Below, piece after piece: positions 1 to 6,337 of a stretch of 8,406 nucleotides of DNA. Under the pieces are notes generated by a model, which saw only the letters and a list, made by a program, of their open reading frames with translations, searched no databases and was not told where the DNA came from. Position 1 is the stretch's first letter, and every line of letters begins with the position of its first letter. This DNA comes from an uncultured bacterium (GTDB lineage Bacteria; Cyanobacteriota; Vampirovibrionia; Gastranaerophilales; Gastranaerophilaceae). Position numbers and translations under genes: made by a program. The DNA lies in contig CAMHDG010000058.1 in assembly GCA_946183815.1 (NCBI GenBank), positions 1 to 8,406 on the forward strand, read 5' to 3'.

Positions 1-2
1 CT

Positions 3-36
3 CTCTCCAAGGAGAGATATATCTGCTTCGCAGATA
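3..36. repeat. Two tandem small hairpins at the window edge (probable intergenic repeat fragment)
   Basis: Two inverted repeats lie back to back. CTCTCC (3-8) pairs with GGAGAG (11-16). TATCTGC (20-26) pairs with GCAGATA (30-36) across a TTC loop. The bases between them include a further palindrome, AGATATATCT (15-24), so alternative folds exist. They are followed by a C-rich stretch (50-58) that is unusual in this AT-rich DNA. This looks like the end of a small interspersed repeat, or the terminator region of a gene to the left. No T-run follows on the + strand, so a + strand intrinsic terminator is unlikely. The left part lies outside the window. Confidence 0.4.
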
Positions 37-83
37 AACAATAATTTACCCCTCCCCCACATGACCGATTTTTATTGTTACAA

Positions 84-111
84 TTAACCCAAATTAAAAA
101 AATATGATAAT
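84..111 (+). promoter_or_regulatory. Weak candidate promoter for the zinc-ribbon/TPR operon
   Basis: TTAACC (84-89, four of six matches to TTGACA) is separated by 16 bases from GATAAT (106-111, five of six matches to TATAAT). An overlapping alternative -10, TATGAT, lies at 103-108. This is the only reasonable pair close to the first gene of the operon, and it would give a leader of about 45 bases. In DNA this AT-rich such boxes occur often by chance. Confidence 0.3.
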
Positions 112-163
112 ATGTGTGTGGGGAATTAATAAACTCGAGTACAAATATAGGTTATTAAGATAA

Positions 164-3139
164 ATGCTTTGTCCAAAGTGTAAAACAGAAATATCTGATG
201 ACAGTTTGAAATGTTCAAATTGCGGTACAAGGGTAGGACGTCTATGCCCTAACTGCAAAACGCATAATCTTTTGACTGCACATAAATGCAAAAATTGTGA
301 TTATGAACTGTTAAAAACATGCTCTAATTGCGGTGCAACAAACACAAGTAAATCAACCGTTTGCAGACGCTGTGGGGCTGATATGACAAAAAAACTTGAT
401 TCGCAGGAAACTCAACCAACTCCAAAACGTAATACTTCTGCAATAGTTGATGCTATGCCTAAATATGAGGCTGTTTATTATACCCAGCAAAAAGCAAAAG
501 ACAAATTAAAAGAATCTGTACTTGATAACAATATCAAGGTCATTTCTATCTCTGGTGATAGCGGTGCAGGTAAAAATTTGGTCATTAAATTTGTTTCATC
601 TGAACTTAAAGATAACGGTTATGTTTGGCTTAGCGGAAAGTGTTCAAAACATACTAAACTAACCCCGTTTGGTTATATTCAGGACGTTTTATTAACTCTG
701 TTTAATCTTAACAGTTTTTGTATTGATATTGAAAACCTAAAAAAAGAGTCTGTAAAATTCTTTAAACAAGATTTTCCTGATTTATCGCAACAAGAAATTT
801 ATGATTTTATTAATTTCCTCTACCCCGAAAAGTTTGGTGAATTTAAAAACATTCACCGTAATAAAAAACACACTTTTGATATTTTACATAAGGTATTCCT
901 GACAATTTCTCAATCAATGGATATGGTGCTTGTGGTCGATAATTTTTCAGATATAGATGCTATGTCATTGGAATTTATCAATAGTTTAATATCTGATGAC
1001 ATCATTTTACCTAATCTGACACTGGTTATAACCTATACAGAATCAAGATCCGCACAACTTTATATCCAAAACGACAAATTAACAGATGCATCTTATCAAA
1101 ATATTACGGTTGCACCTTTGACCAGAGAGCAATTTATTCCTATTTTAGATAAATATAAAACATTAGAACTTACAATAGAACAAAAGAATTTAATACACAA
1201 ATATTCAAACGGTAACCCTGCCAATTTTGAACAGTATATAAATCTTACAGCAGATAAATTACGTGCAGGGATTCCTTTTTCTGTCCCTCAAACCGTCAAA
1301 GAGGTTATGTCGGAAAGATTAAAACTTCTAAAAGATGAGGATAAAATTGCCTATCGTGTGCTTACCGCTGTTACAATATTAGGCTGCAAATCTAACCCTA
1401 TTATTCTTAATATGTTCAATGACGTTGATTTAGACCAACTTGATTTAATTTTGAATAAACTTACAAAATTAAATTATATAGTGGCTCTCTCAAATGTCAC
1501 ATACGAGTTTAAAAGTACAACTTTATGGCAAATTATATGGGATGAGTTGAAAAAAGATGAGGAAAATTATAAATCAGTTTGTGAAGAATTATTTGTACTT
1601 CTTCAGAACTATCACCTTTCATCGCTTGCACCATTAAGTTTTATGGCTCGTGATATGGGTTATACCCAACAGTATTTAAGTGTATGGACTACTGCTGTTC
1701 AAACTGCTTCTTATATCGGTGACACATCTTTATTCGTTACTGCTCAAAAAGAAATTTTAGATATCGTTGAAAATAACAAAATTAAATCATCAGATGCAAT
1801 TAAGAAGAATATTTATGTCCAAAGCGGAAAACTTTTAGAAAAATCTGACCCGAAAGAAGCCCTTAAACTCCTTACAAGAGCACTGGATACAGAAAATCTA
1901 TCCAAATATGAAGAAATTGATTTACTGGGCTATATCGCATCTTGTGCTATGAAAACAGGGAATTACTACGGTGTTCTTGAATGCGTAGAAAACGTGTTGG
2001 ACAAATTTGAGGACTATTCTTCTGTTGAAGTTGCGGTTATTAAAGCAAGAAAACTAAAGGCACTCAATAAAATAGGTAATTTCGGAGAAGTTGTAAACCT
2101 TGCTGAAAATGAGATTATACCTGTAATTGAATCTACTCTTGCAAAAAAATCGTTCAAATATAAATGGGTAAGTGAAGACGAAGTATTTGAAACTTGGATT
2201 TCTACACTTTATGCACTCGTGAAAGCACTCACAAGACAAGGTAACGACAGAGCCTTTAAAGTTATAAATGAACTGTTTAAAATTCTTGAGGCAAATGACA
2301 TACACGATAAGCAGTTCTTCTGTAATCTGCAGTTAGAACTTGCTCTTGCAAATACTATCAAAGGTAATATAGCAATGTCTAATAAGATTTTGAACGATAT
2401 TTTTGAGATATACCAAAACTCTGATGTGATAAATTCATTTGTTGTTTCAAGATTAAATCTTATTAGTTTGCTAAACAAATTCTTTACAGACAGAGATAAA
2501 ATCGAGATGGATGAATTGTTTGATATTGCAACCTTTGCAGATAATATAAACGATAAGTTTACAAAAAATATATCAAAATTAATTTTGGGTAAAATAATCT
2601 TGCAGACACAGTCTGCACAAAGTGCAATAGGTGTCTATACAAAACAACTTGAATATTTTGCAAACGAAAAAAATGCAGTTGGGGTTCTTTTAGGCTGGTA
2701 TCTAACCGCTGAGGCAACAATAAAAGTTGATAAACAACAGGCTCTTGATATTGCGACAAAGGCTTTGAGCATAGCCCAGAAACCCGAAATTTGCAACCAT
2801 TATTTCGCTTTGCTTTTTGATAAACTGATTTGCAGAATTTACATCTCTCTTAAAGATTATGACTCTGCAAGGATATATGCAGACAGAGCCTTAACCATTG
2901 CTAAAGGCTATGATATAAAATACCAACTTACAAAACTTTATTTAATATCAGGTGACTGCCACAAGGAGATGGCAAATTCTTCAACAGATAAAAAAGCATG
3001 CGTTGAAAAAGCAAAAGACATGTACAACATGGCACTAAAAACAAATGAGATTATACAAATCTCTGCTCTGGCAAAGGATATTACACAAAAAATGAACGAA
3101 TTGGATATATTATGCAAAGCAAACGGAATTGCGATATAA
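164..3139 (+). CDS. Triple zinc-ribbon, STAND/AAA-like NTPase protein with helical-repeat tail
   Basis: This is a 991-residue protein with no signal peptide, so presumably cytoplasmic. Residues 3-70 hold six CxxC pairs forming three zinc ribbons. Residues about 100-360 look like an AAA_16/STAND NTPase: P-loop GDSGAGKN at 131-138, a Walker B-like strand MVLVVDN at 254-260 followed by SDID, a later LVITYTESR strand at 287-295, and the NGNP motif (349-352) common in these ATPases. Two expected catalytic residues are Asn: the Ser/Thr after the P-loop Lys, and the second acidic residue of Walker B. From about residue 380 to the end the protein is helical with degenerate TPR-like pairs, clearest at about 570-640 and 890-970. 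The family fold suggests a signalling or scaffold NTPase, but no effector domain (cyclase, HTH, kinase) is visible. A TAA abuts the ATG at 164, fixing the start. The Shine-Dalgarno site is weak. The exported TPR gene follows after 37 bases. Confidence 0.85.
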   Translation: MLCPKCKTEISDDSLKCSNCGTRVGRLCPNCKTHNLLTAHKCKNCDYELLKTCSNCGATNTSKSTVCRRCGADMTKKLDSQETQPTPKRNTSAIVDAMPKYEAVYYTQQKAKDKLKESVLDNNIKVISISGDSGAGKNLVIKFVSSELKDNGYVWLSGKCSKHTKLTPFGYIQDVLLTLFNLNSFCIDIENLKKESVKFFKQDFPDLSQQEIYDFINFLYPEKFGEFKNIHRNKKHTFDILHKVFLTISQSMDMVLVVDNFSDIDAMSLEFINSLISDDIILPNLTLVITYTESRSAQLYIQNDKLTDASYQNITVAPLTREQFIPILDKYKTLELTIEQKNLIHKYSNGNPANFEQYINLTADKLRAGIPFSVPQTVKEVMSERLKLLKDEDKIAYRVLTAVTILGCKSNPIILNMFNDVDLDQLDLILNKLTKLNYIVALSNVTYEFKSTTLWQIIWDELKKDEENYKSVCEELFVLLQNYHLSSLAPLSFMARDMGYTQQYLSVWTTAVQTASYIGDTSLFVTAQKEILDIVENNKIKSSDAIKKNIYVQSGKLLEKSDPKEALKLLTRALDTENLSKYEEIDLLGYIASCAMKTGNYYGVLECVENVLDKFEDYSSVEVAVIKARKLKALNKIGNFGEVVNLAENEIIPVIESTLAKKSFKYKWVSEDEVFETWISTLYALVKALTRQGNDRAFKVINELFKILEANDIHDKQFFCNLQLELALANTIKGNIAMSNKILNDIFEIYQNSDVINSFVVSRLNLISLLNKFFTDRDKIEMDELFDIATFADNINDKFTKNISKLILGKIILQTQSAQSAIGVYTKQLEYFANEKNAVGVLLGWYLTAEATIKVDKQQALDIATKALSIAQKPEICNHYFALLFDKLICRIYISLKDYDSARIYADRALTIAKGYDIKYQLTKLYLISGDCHKEMANSSTDKKACVEKAKDMYNMALKTNEIIQISALAKDITQKMNELDILCKANGIAI
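170..373 (+). repeat. Three in-frame zinc-ribbon units with an exact 25-residue period
   Basis: The cysteines of the first gene are at residues 3, 6, 17, 20; 28, 31, 42, 45; and 53, 56, 67, 70. Each unit is CxxC, ten residues, CxxC, and each starts exactly 25 residues after the previous one. The repetition is visible in protein but has largely eroded in DNA, so it is an old internal duplication. Each unit should bind one zinc ion. Such ribbons are common in bacterial signalling proteins, where they mostly mediate protein contacts. Confidence 0.85.
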
Positions 3140-3176
3140 TGTATTTAATAAATAATTTAATTAAGGGATAAATGGA

Positions 3177-5162
3177 ATGAAAAAGGGATATTTAGGTTTA
3201 GCGGTTTTAATAGGTTTATCGTTATCTGTCAGCATGGTTTCTGCCAAAATGACAAAAGAGGCACACCAGTATTATCAGCAGGCAAGTGTTTGTGAATACA
3301 AACAAGATATGAAGGGGGCAATTACCCTTATCCAAAAAGCCATTGAGGTTAATAATGATGACGATGTCATGCTCTATACAAAATTAGGCGGACTGTTCGC
3401 AAATGTAGAACAATATCAAGATGCCATTGCCGCTTATAAAAAAGCCTCGGAATTACGCCCTAACGATGCCTTTATTTTTGTGAGTCTTGGCAGTATTTAC
3501 CAAACAATAGGCGATAACAACAATGCACTTATTGCTTATAACAAAGCACTTGAACTCTGTCCGGAATACAAATATAACTATATAAATATCGCAAATGTTC
3601 AACTTGCCCAAAAAAAATATGTTGAGGCAGAAGACTATTATAAAAGATTTTTAGAACTTTATCCCGAAAATGACGAAGCAAGAGCAAATCTTGCAGAAAC
3701 ATATTTCATGAATGATAAACCTGAGCAGGCATGTGAAATCTTTAAGACAATGTATGCAAAAAACCCTGAAGGGTTCAAGGAATATGCTAAATTTGGTACA
3801 GCCTTATATAAGATGAAATCATATAAAGAGGCTATTCCTATTCTAAAAAAAGCGGTTGAGCAGGATGAAAACAGCGTTAAGTCGCTTGCACAACTTGCTT
3901 TGTGCTACCAAAACACTGATGACTTTGCTACTGCCGAACAAACTTATGCAAAAATGTTTGAGATTGCTCCGGGGATGAATGAGTTTAGACTTGATTATGC
4001 AAACATGCTCTCCGCTCAACAGAAAGATCAAGAGGCGATTAAACAATATAACGATTATATAAAAGCATACCCTAAAGATGCAGATGGATATGTTAATTTA
4101 GGTGCGTTATATAAACGAATTAATAATACAGATTTAGCAATCGAGAATTTTGAAAAAGCCTTTGAACTTGATTCAAATGATATGGATACAGTAAAAGATT
4201 TGGCTTTCTGTTATCATAAAAAGAATGATTACCAAAAGGCACTAAAATACTATAATATAGCGTTAGAGAAAGATGCCGATAATTATAGTTTGAATTATAA
4301 CAAGGCTATTGCCCTTCACGCTTTAGAAAAATATCCTGAAGCAATAGCATCTTATGAAAAAGTGCTTACTATTAAAGAAGATGAGGTCATAAAAACAAAC
4401 CTTACCGCTGCTTTAATAGAATACGGATTTAAACTTTTAGATGGCGGGAAAACAGCGGAATCAAGAGCGAATTTTCAAAAGGCTATTGAACTGAACAAAA
4501 AAGAACCATCAGGATATTTCGGTACAGCCCTGACATATCGTCAGGAGGGTAATAAAGAGATGGCAGTTTCTTATTTCCAAAAAGCAGTTGATTTAGACCC
4601 TAAAAATGAAGAATATGCAGGGGCTTATGACGAATTTAAAAACACACTTACCGCCTCTGATTTAGAAAAAATGGCTACAATGACTGATGTGCCAAAAGAC
4701 GTTGAATACGCAACCCTACTCGCCGCAGGTGATAAATACTATAAAAACAGAAATTATAAGTCTGCTATGTCACCTTACGAAAAGGCACTTGCTATTAACC
4801 CTAACAACAAAGAACTTTTGTTAAAGTTAGGCAATATCTATAAGAACGAAAAAAATCTTTCTAAATCAGGTGAGTATTACCGGAAAGCAATAGCACTTGA
4901 TGATAAATACACTGATGCTTGGTTTAATTTAGGACTTGTCTATGCAAATACAAACAAATTAAATGATGCGATTGACTGCTTCAACAAAGTTATATCGATT
5001 GATAATAAATATACGTATGCTTATTATGCACTGGGGCTTGCCTATGAGTACGAACATAATAACGCAAGAGCGGTTGAGAACTACAAAAAATATGTAAAAT
5101 TAGAACAAGACCAAGGGCTTGTGAGCAATGTTAATAACAAGATTAAACAACTCCAAAAATAA
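3177..5162 (+). CDS. Exported TPR-solenoid protein (about 17 repeats)
   Basis: This is a 661-residue protein. Residues 1-23 form a signal peptide (MKK, a hydrophobic core, VSA before K24), so it is exported. It lacks a lipobox Cys and further membrane segments, so it is probably periplasmic. Nearly all the rest is TPR: unit 1 at about 28-63, units 2-11 in unbroken 34-residue register at 64-403, a 40-residue unit at 404-443, one at 444-477, a 29-residue linker at 478-506, then four more at 507-646. Typical signatures are A.A.YEKAL.I.P.N and A...Y.KAL.L.P. TPR solenoids bind peptides or partner proteins and assemble complexes; the partner here is unknown, and no enzyme domain is present. An in-frame TAA (3162-3164) fixes the start, and AAGGGA (3163-3168) is well spaced. 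It lies 37 bases after the zinc-ribbon NTPase gene and 15 before the lipoprotein gene, so the three are probably co-transcribed. Confidence 0.92.
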   Translation: MKKGYLGLAVLIGLSLSVSMVSAKMTKEAHQYYQQASVCEYKQDMKGAITLIQKAIEVNNDDDVMLYTKLGGLFANVEQYQDAIAAYKKASELRPNDAFIFVSLGSIYQTIGDNNNALIAYNKALELCPEYKYNYINIANVQLAQKKYVEAEDYYKRFLELYPENDEARANLAETYFMNDKPEQACEIFKTMYAKNPEGFKEYAKFGTALYKMKSYKEAIPILKKAVEQDENSVKSLAQLALCYQNTDDFATAEQTYAKMFEIAPGMNEFRLDYANMLSAQQKDQEAIKQYNDYIKAYPKDADGYVNLGALYKRINNTDLAIENFEKAFELDSNDMDTVKDLAFCYHKKNDYQKALKYYNIALEKDADNYSLNYNKAIALHALEKYPEAIASYEKVLTIKEDEVIKTNLTAALIEYGFKLLDGGKTAESRANFQKAIELNKKEPSGYFGTALTYRQEGNKEMAVSYFQKAVDLDPKNEEYAGAYDEFKNTLTASDLEKMATMTDVPKDVEYATLLAAGDKYYKNRNYKSAMSPYEKALAINPNNKELLLKLGNIYKNEKNLSKSGEYYRKAIALDDKYTDAWFNLGLVYANTNKLNDAIDCFNKVISIDNKYTYAYYALGLAYEYEHNNARAVENYKKYVKLEQDQGLVSNVNNKIKQLQK

Positions 5163-5177
5163 AGTTAAGGGTTTTGC

Positions 5178-5606
5178 ATGAGATTGAAAAATTTAAAATT
5201 AATTTTTGCCACATTACTGCTTTTACTAATGCCGTTTATCTTTTCAGGTTGCGATGAAAAAAAAGTTCCGGGGATAGTTTTTAACTCCGAGCCGATAACA
5301 AAAGATAATCTTTTACATGCTACTCGTAGTTTAGAGGCAGGCAAACGTGTATATTATCTGTTTTACAGTCCTAAAAAGATAAAAGCGGAATTTATACGGG
5401 TTCAACTTGTAAAAACAGGTGATAATATCGCAAAAGGCGGATATAAAATCGTCTGGTCAAAAGATTGCAGACTAATGCAGCAAAACATGTTTTATTATTA
5501 TGACAATTTTACTTTGTATCAGGCAGGCAGATATGTTATGCAGGTATTTGATGTGAATAATTTGTCTGTCCCTCTGGCATGGAATTACTTTTTTATCCAT
5601 GAATAA
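5178..5606 (+). CDS. Small lipoprotein with Ig-like/beta-rich domain, unknown function
   Basis: This is a 142-residue protein. A basic start (MRLKNLK), a hydrophobic core and a lipobox ending FSGC with Cys25 mark it as a lipoprotein, processed by signal peptidase II and membrane-anchored. The mature part (about 117 residues) is rich in alternating aromatic and hydrophobic residues. The C-terminal half carries a pattern like Ig-like beta sandwiches: YYYDNFTLYQAGRYVMQVFD, then a strand ending the protein (AWNYFFI). That fold call is inference; I do not recognise a named family. A second Cys is at residue 97. An in-frame TAA (5166-5168) fixes the start, and AAGGG (5167-5171) sits six bases before it. 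Only 15 bases separate it from the TPR gene, so the product may dock the TPR protein to a membrane. It is the last gene of the apparent operon. Confidence 0.83.
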   Translation: MRLKNLKLIFATLLLLLMPFIFSGCDEKKVPGIVFNSEPITKDNLLHATRSLEAGKRVYYLFYSPKKIKAEFIRVQLVKTGDNIAKGGYKIVWSKDCRLMQQNMFYYYDNFTLYQAGRYVMQVFDVNNLSVPLAWNYFFIHE

Positions 5607-5617
5607 TCGCTTGTGCA

Positions 5618-5641
5618 ATATAAAAATTATCATTTTTATGT
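5618..5641 (+). terminator. AT-only hairpin after the lipoprotein gene, possible weak terminator
   Basis: ATAAAAAT (5620-5627) and ATTTTTAT (5632-5639) are perfect inverted repeats with a TATC loop. A U-G and an A-U pair extend the RNA stem to ten. It lies 11 bases after the stop of the operon's last gene, where a terminator would be expected. There is no GC in the core stem and no clean U-tract after it, so termination by it would be weak. Confidence 0.3.
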
Positions 5642-5704
5642 AACATGACTTAATAAAACTCCATATTGTGTATAAATATTAAGTTTTGTTAAAACAGAAA
5701 TTTC

Positions 5705-5740
5705 TTGTTATTATTGAAACATAGGGGATAATTGTACAAT
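5705..5740 (+). promoter_or_regulatory. Candidate promoter(s) for the acidic-tail protein gene
   Basis: Two overlapping options exist. TTGTTA (5705-5710) with a 16-base spacer precedes GATAAT (5727-5732). TTGAAA (5714-5719) with a 15-base spacer precedes TACAAT (5735-5740). Either gives a leader of about 115-125 bases before the ATG at 5862. The gap and the upstream hairpin argue that a new transcription unit starts here, but the exact boxes are uncertain. Confidence 0.4.
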
Positions 5741-5747
5741 ATACAAT
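5731..5747. promoter_or_regulatory. Operator-like inverted repeat overlapping the promoter
   Basis: ATTGTA (5731-5736) and TACAAT (5742-5747) are perfect 6-base inverted arms around CAATA, giving a 17-base dyad. The left part is also a full 10-base palindrome, ATTGTACAAT (5731-5740). Its place on or just after the -10 region is where a repressor would act. No regulator gene is nearby, and AT-rich DNA makes chance dyads common. Confidence 0.3.
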
Positions 5748-5861
5748 AATAAACTAGCAAAATAATCTCTTTAGATGATTTAGAATATTATTCGGAAGGG
5801 TATGCTTAAATAAACAGGGACAGGACACATCACTGAGCAAACCAAACAGAAGGTACGTGCT

Positions 5862-6278
5862 ATGGTAGATAACAGAGCCGCAGGCTTCTACGGAGTTGCA
5901 GGTGCATTCAATTTCAAAAGCGGAGATATCTCAGGAACCGCAGCAAAAACTAGCGATGACAGGGCTAGTCAAGGAACTGAATACGCACGTGTCGATAACG
6001 CAGAGGAAGAAACGGTAAACACAAACAAATACATAGACAATAGCGCTCAACTGAATGCAACTTTAAATTCGTTGGCGATGATGAATGTTGCGTCAGTGAT
6101 TAATTCTAAACTGCCTAAATTTAACCCTGCCGCTGATTTGAAAAAATTATTAGAAGAGACTGAAGATATTGTGTCCAGCGTAAAATTTGACGATAAGCAT
6201 AATAAAAAACATTCCAATAAAGACGAAGATGAGCGTGATTCTCAACAGGAAGAAGAAGAGGATAACGAATATTATTAA
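5862..6278 (+). CDS. Hypothetical protein with acidic C-terminal tail
   Basis: This is a 138-residue protein that I do not recognise. There is no signal peptide or membrane segment, so it is probably cytoplasmic. Residues 1-60 are Gly/Ala/Ser/Thr- and Asp-rich and look flexible. Residues about 60-82 (SAQLNATLNSLAMMNVASVI) and 88-106 could form two helices. Residues 108 to the end are highly charged: a Lys/His/Asp mix (FDDKHNKKHSNKDEDE), then Glu/Asp runs and a final EYY. The tail is almost certainly disordered. There is no Cys and no catalytic motif. The Shine-Dalgarno site AGAAGG (5848-5853) lies eight bases before the ATG; the frame stays open upstream to a TAA at 5811-5813 but offers no other good start. 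The gene has its own candidate promoter and stands 59 bases before an exported protein. It may belong to a lineage-specific family; codon use matches its neighbours. Confidence 0.78.
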   Translation: MVDNRAAGFYGVAGAFNFKSGDISGTAAKTSDDRASQGTEYARVDNAEEETVNTNKYIDNSAQLNATLNSLAMMNVASVINSKLPKFNPAADLKKLLEETEDIVSSVKFDDKHNKKHSNKDEDERDSQQEEEEDNEYY

Positions 6279-6294
6279 ACTACCCTAAAAATAG

Positions 6295-6337
6295 TAAAAT
6301 ATTTGTTTTTTTAGAAAAAAATCATTAAAATATTTGT
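6295..6337 (+). repeat. Perfect 12-base direct repeat just before the exported-protein gene
   Basis: TAAAATATTTGT occurs at 6295-6306 and again at 6326-6337, 31 bases apart (about three helical turns). The second copy ends at the base before the ATG. Between them lie a run of seven T (6306-6312) and a run of seven A (6315-6321), which could bend the DNA. The repeat may be a regulator site, a duplicated -10 region, or chance in AT-rich DNA. Confidence 0.5.
6303..6331 (+). promoter_or_regulatory. Candidate promoter placing the transcript start at the ATG (leaderless)
   Basis: TTGTTT (6303-6308, three of six) is separated by exactly 17 bases from TAAAAT (6326-6331, five of six). The A of the ATG at 6338 is the seventh base after the -10 box, the usual place for a transcript's first base. 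No Shine-Dalgarno-like sequence lies in the 30 bases before the ATG, which agrees with a leaderless message. The -35 match is weak. Confidence 0.42.

Larger units (their letters stand above)
5607..5861. other. 255-base intergenic region separating the operon from the next gene
   Basis: No open frame of note is present on either strand. From left to right it holds an AT-only hairpin just after the lipoprotein stop, short AT palindromes (GTTTT/AAAAC at 5683-5695, GAAATTTC at 5697-5704), promoter-like boxes with an operator-like inverted repeat (5705-5747), and a leader of roughly 100 bases. The last part of the leader (from about 5815) is clearly less AT-rich than what precedes it. I recognise no riboswitch or known small RNA in it. 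Confidence 0.6.

Noticed and set aside
1..36. Possible CRISPR repeat because of tandem palindromes
   Set aside because: The two hairpins differ in sequence, there are no regularly spaced copies or spacers, and no cas genes are present.
94..291. Minus-strand 65-residue open frame over the first gene's start
   Set aside because: It overlaps the zinc-ribbon coding region antisense. Its protein is a shadow with no family features, and the + strand frame has perfect cysteine periodicity.
6306..6321. T7-AG-A7 inverted repeat as a terminator
   Set aside because: The loop is two bases and the stem has no GC pairs; it more likely reflects a bent A/T tract within the promoter region.
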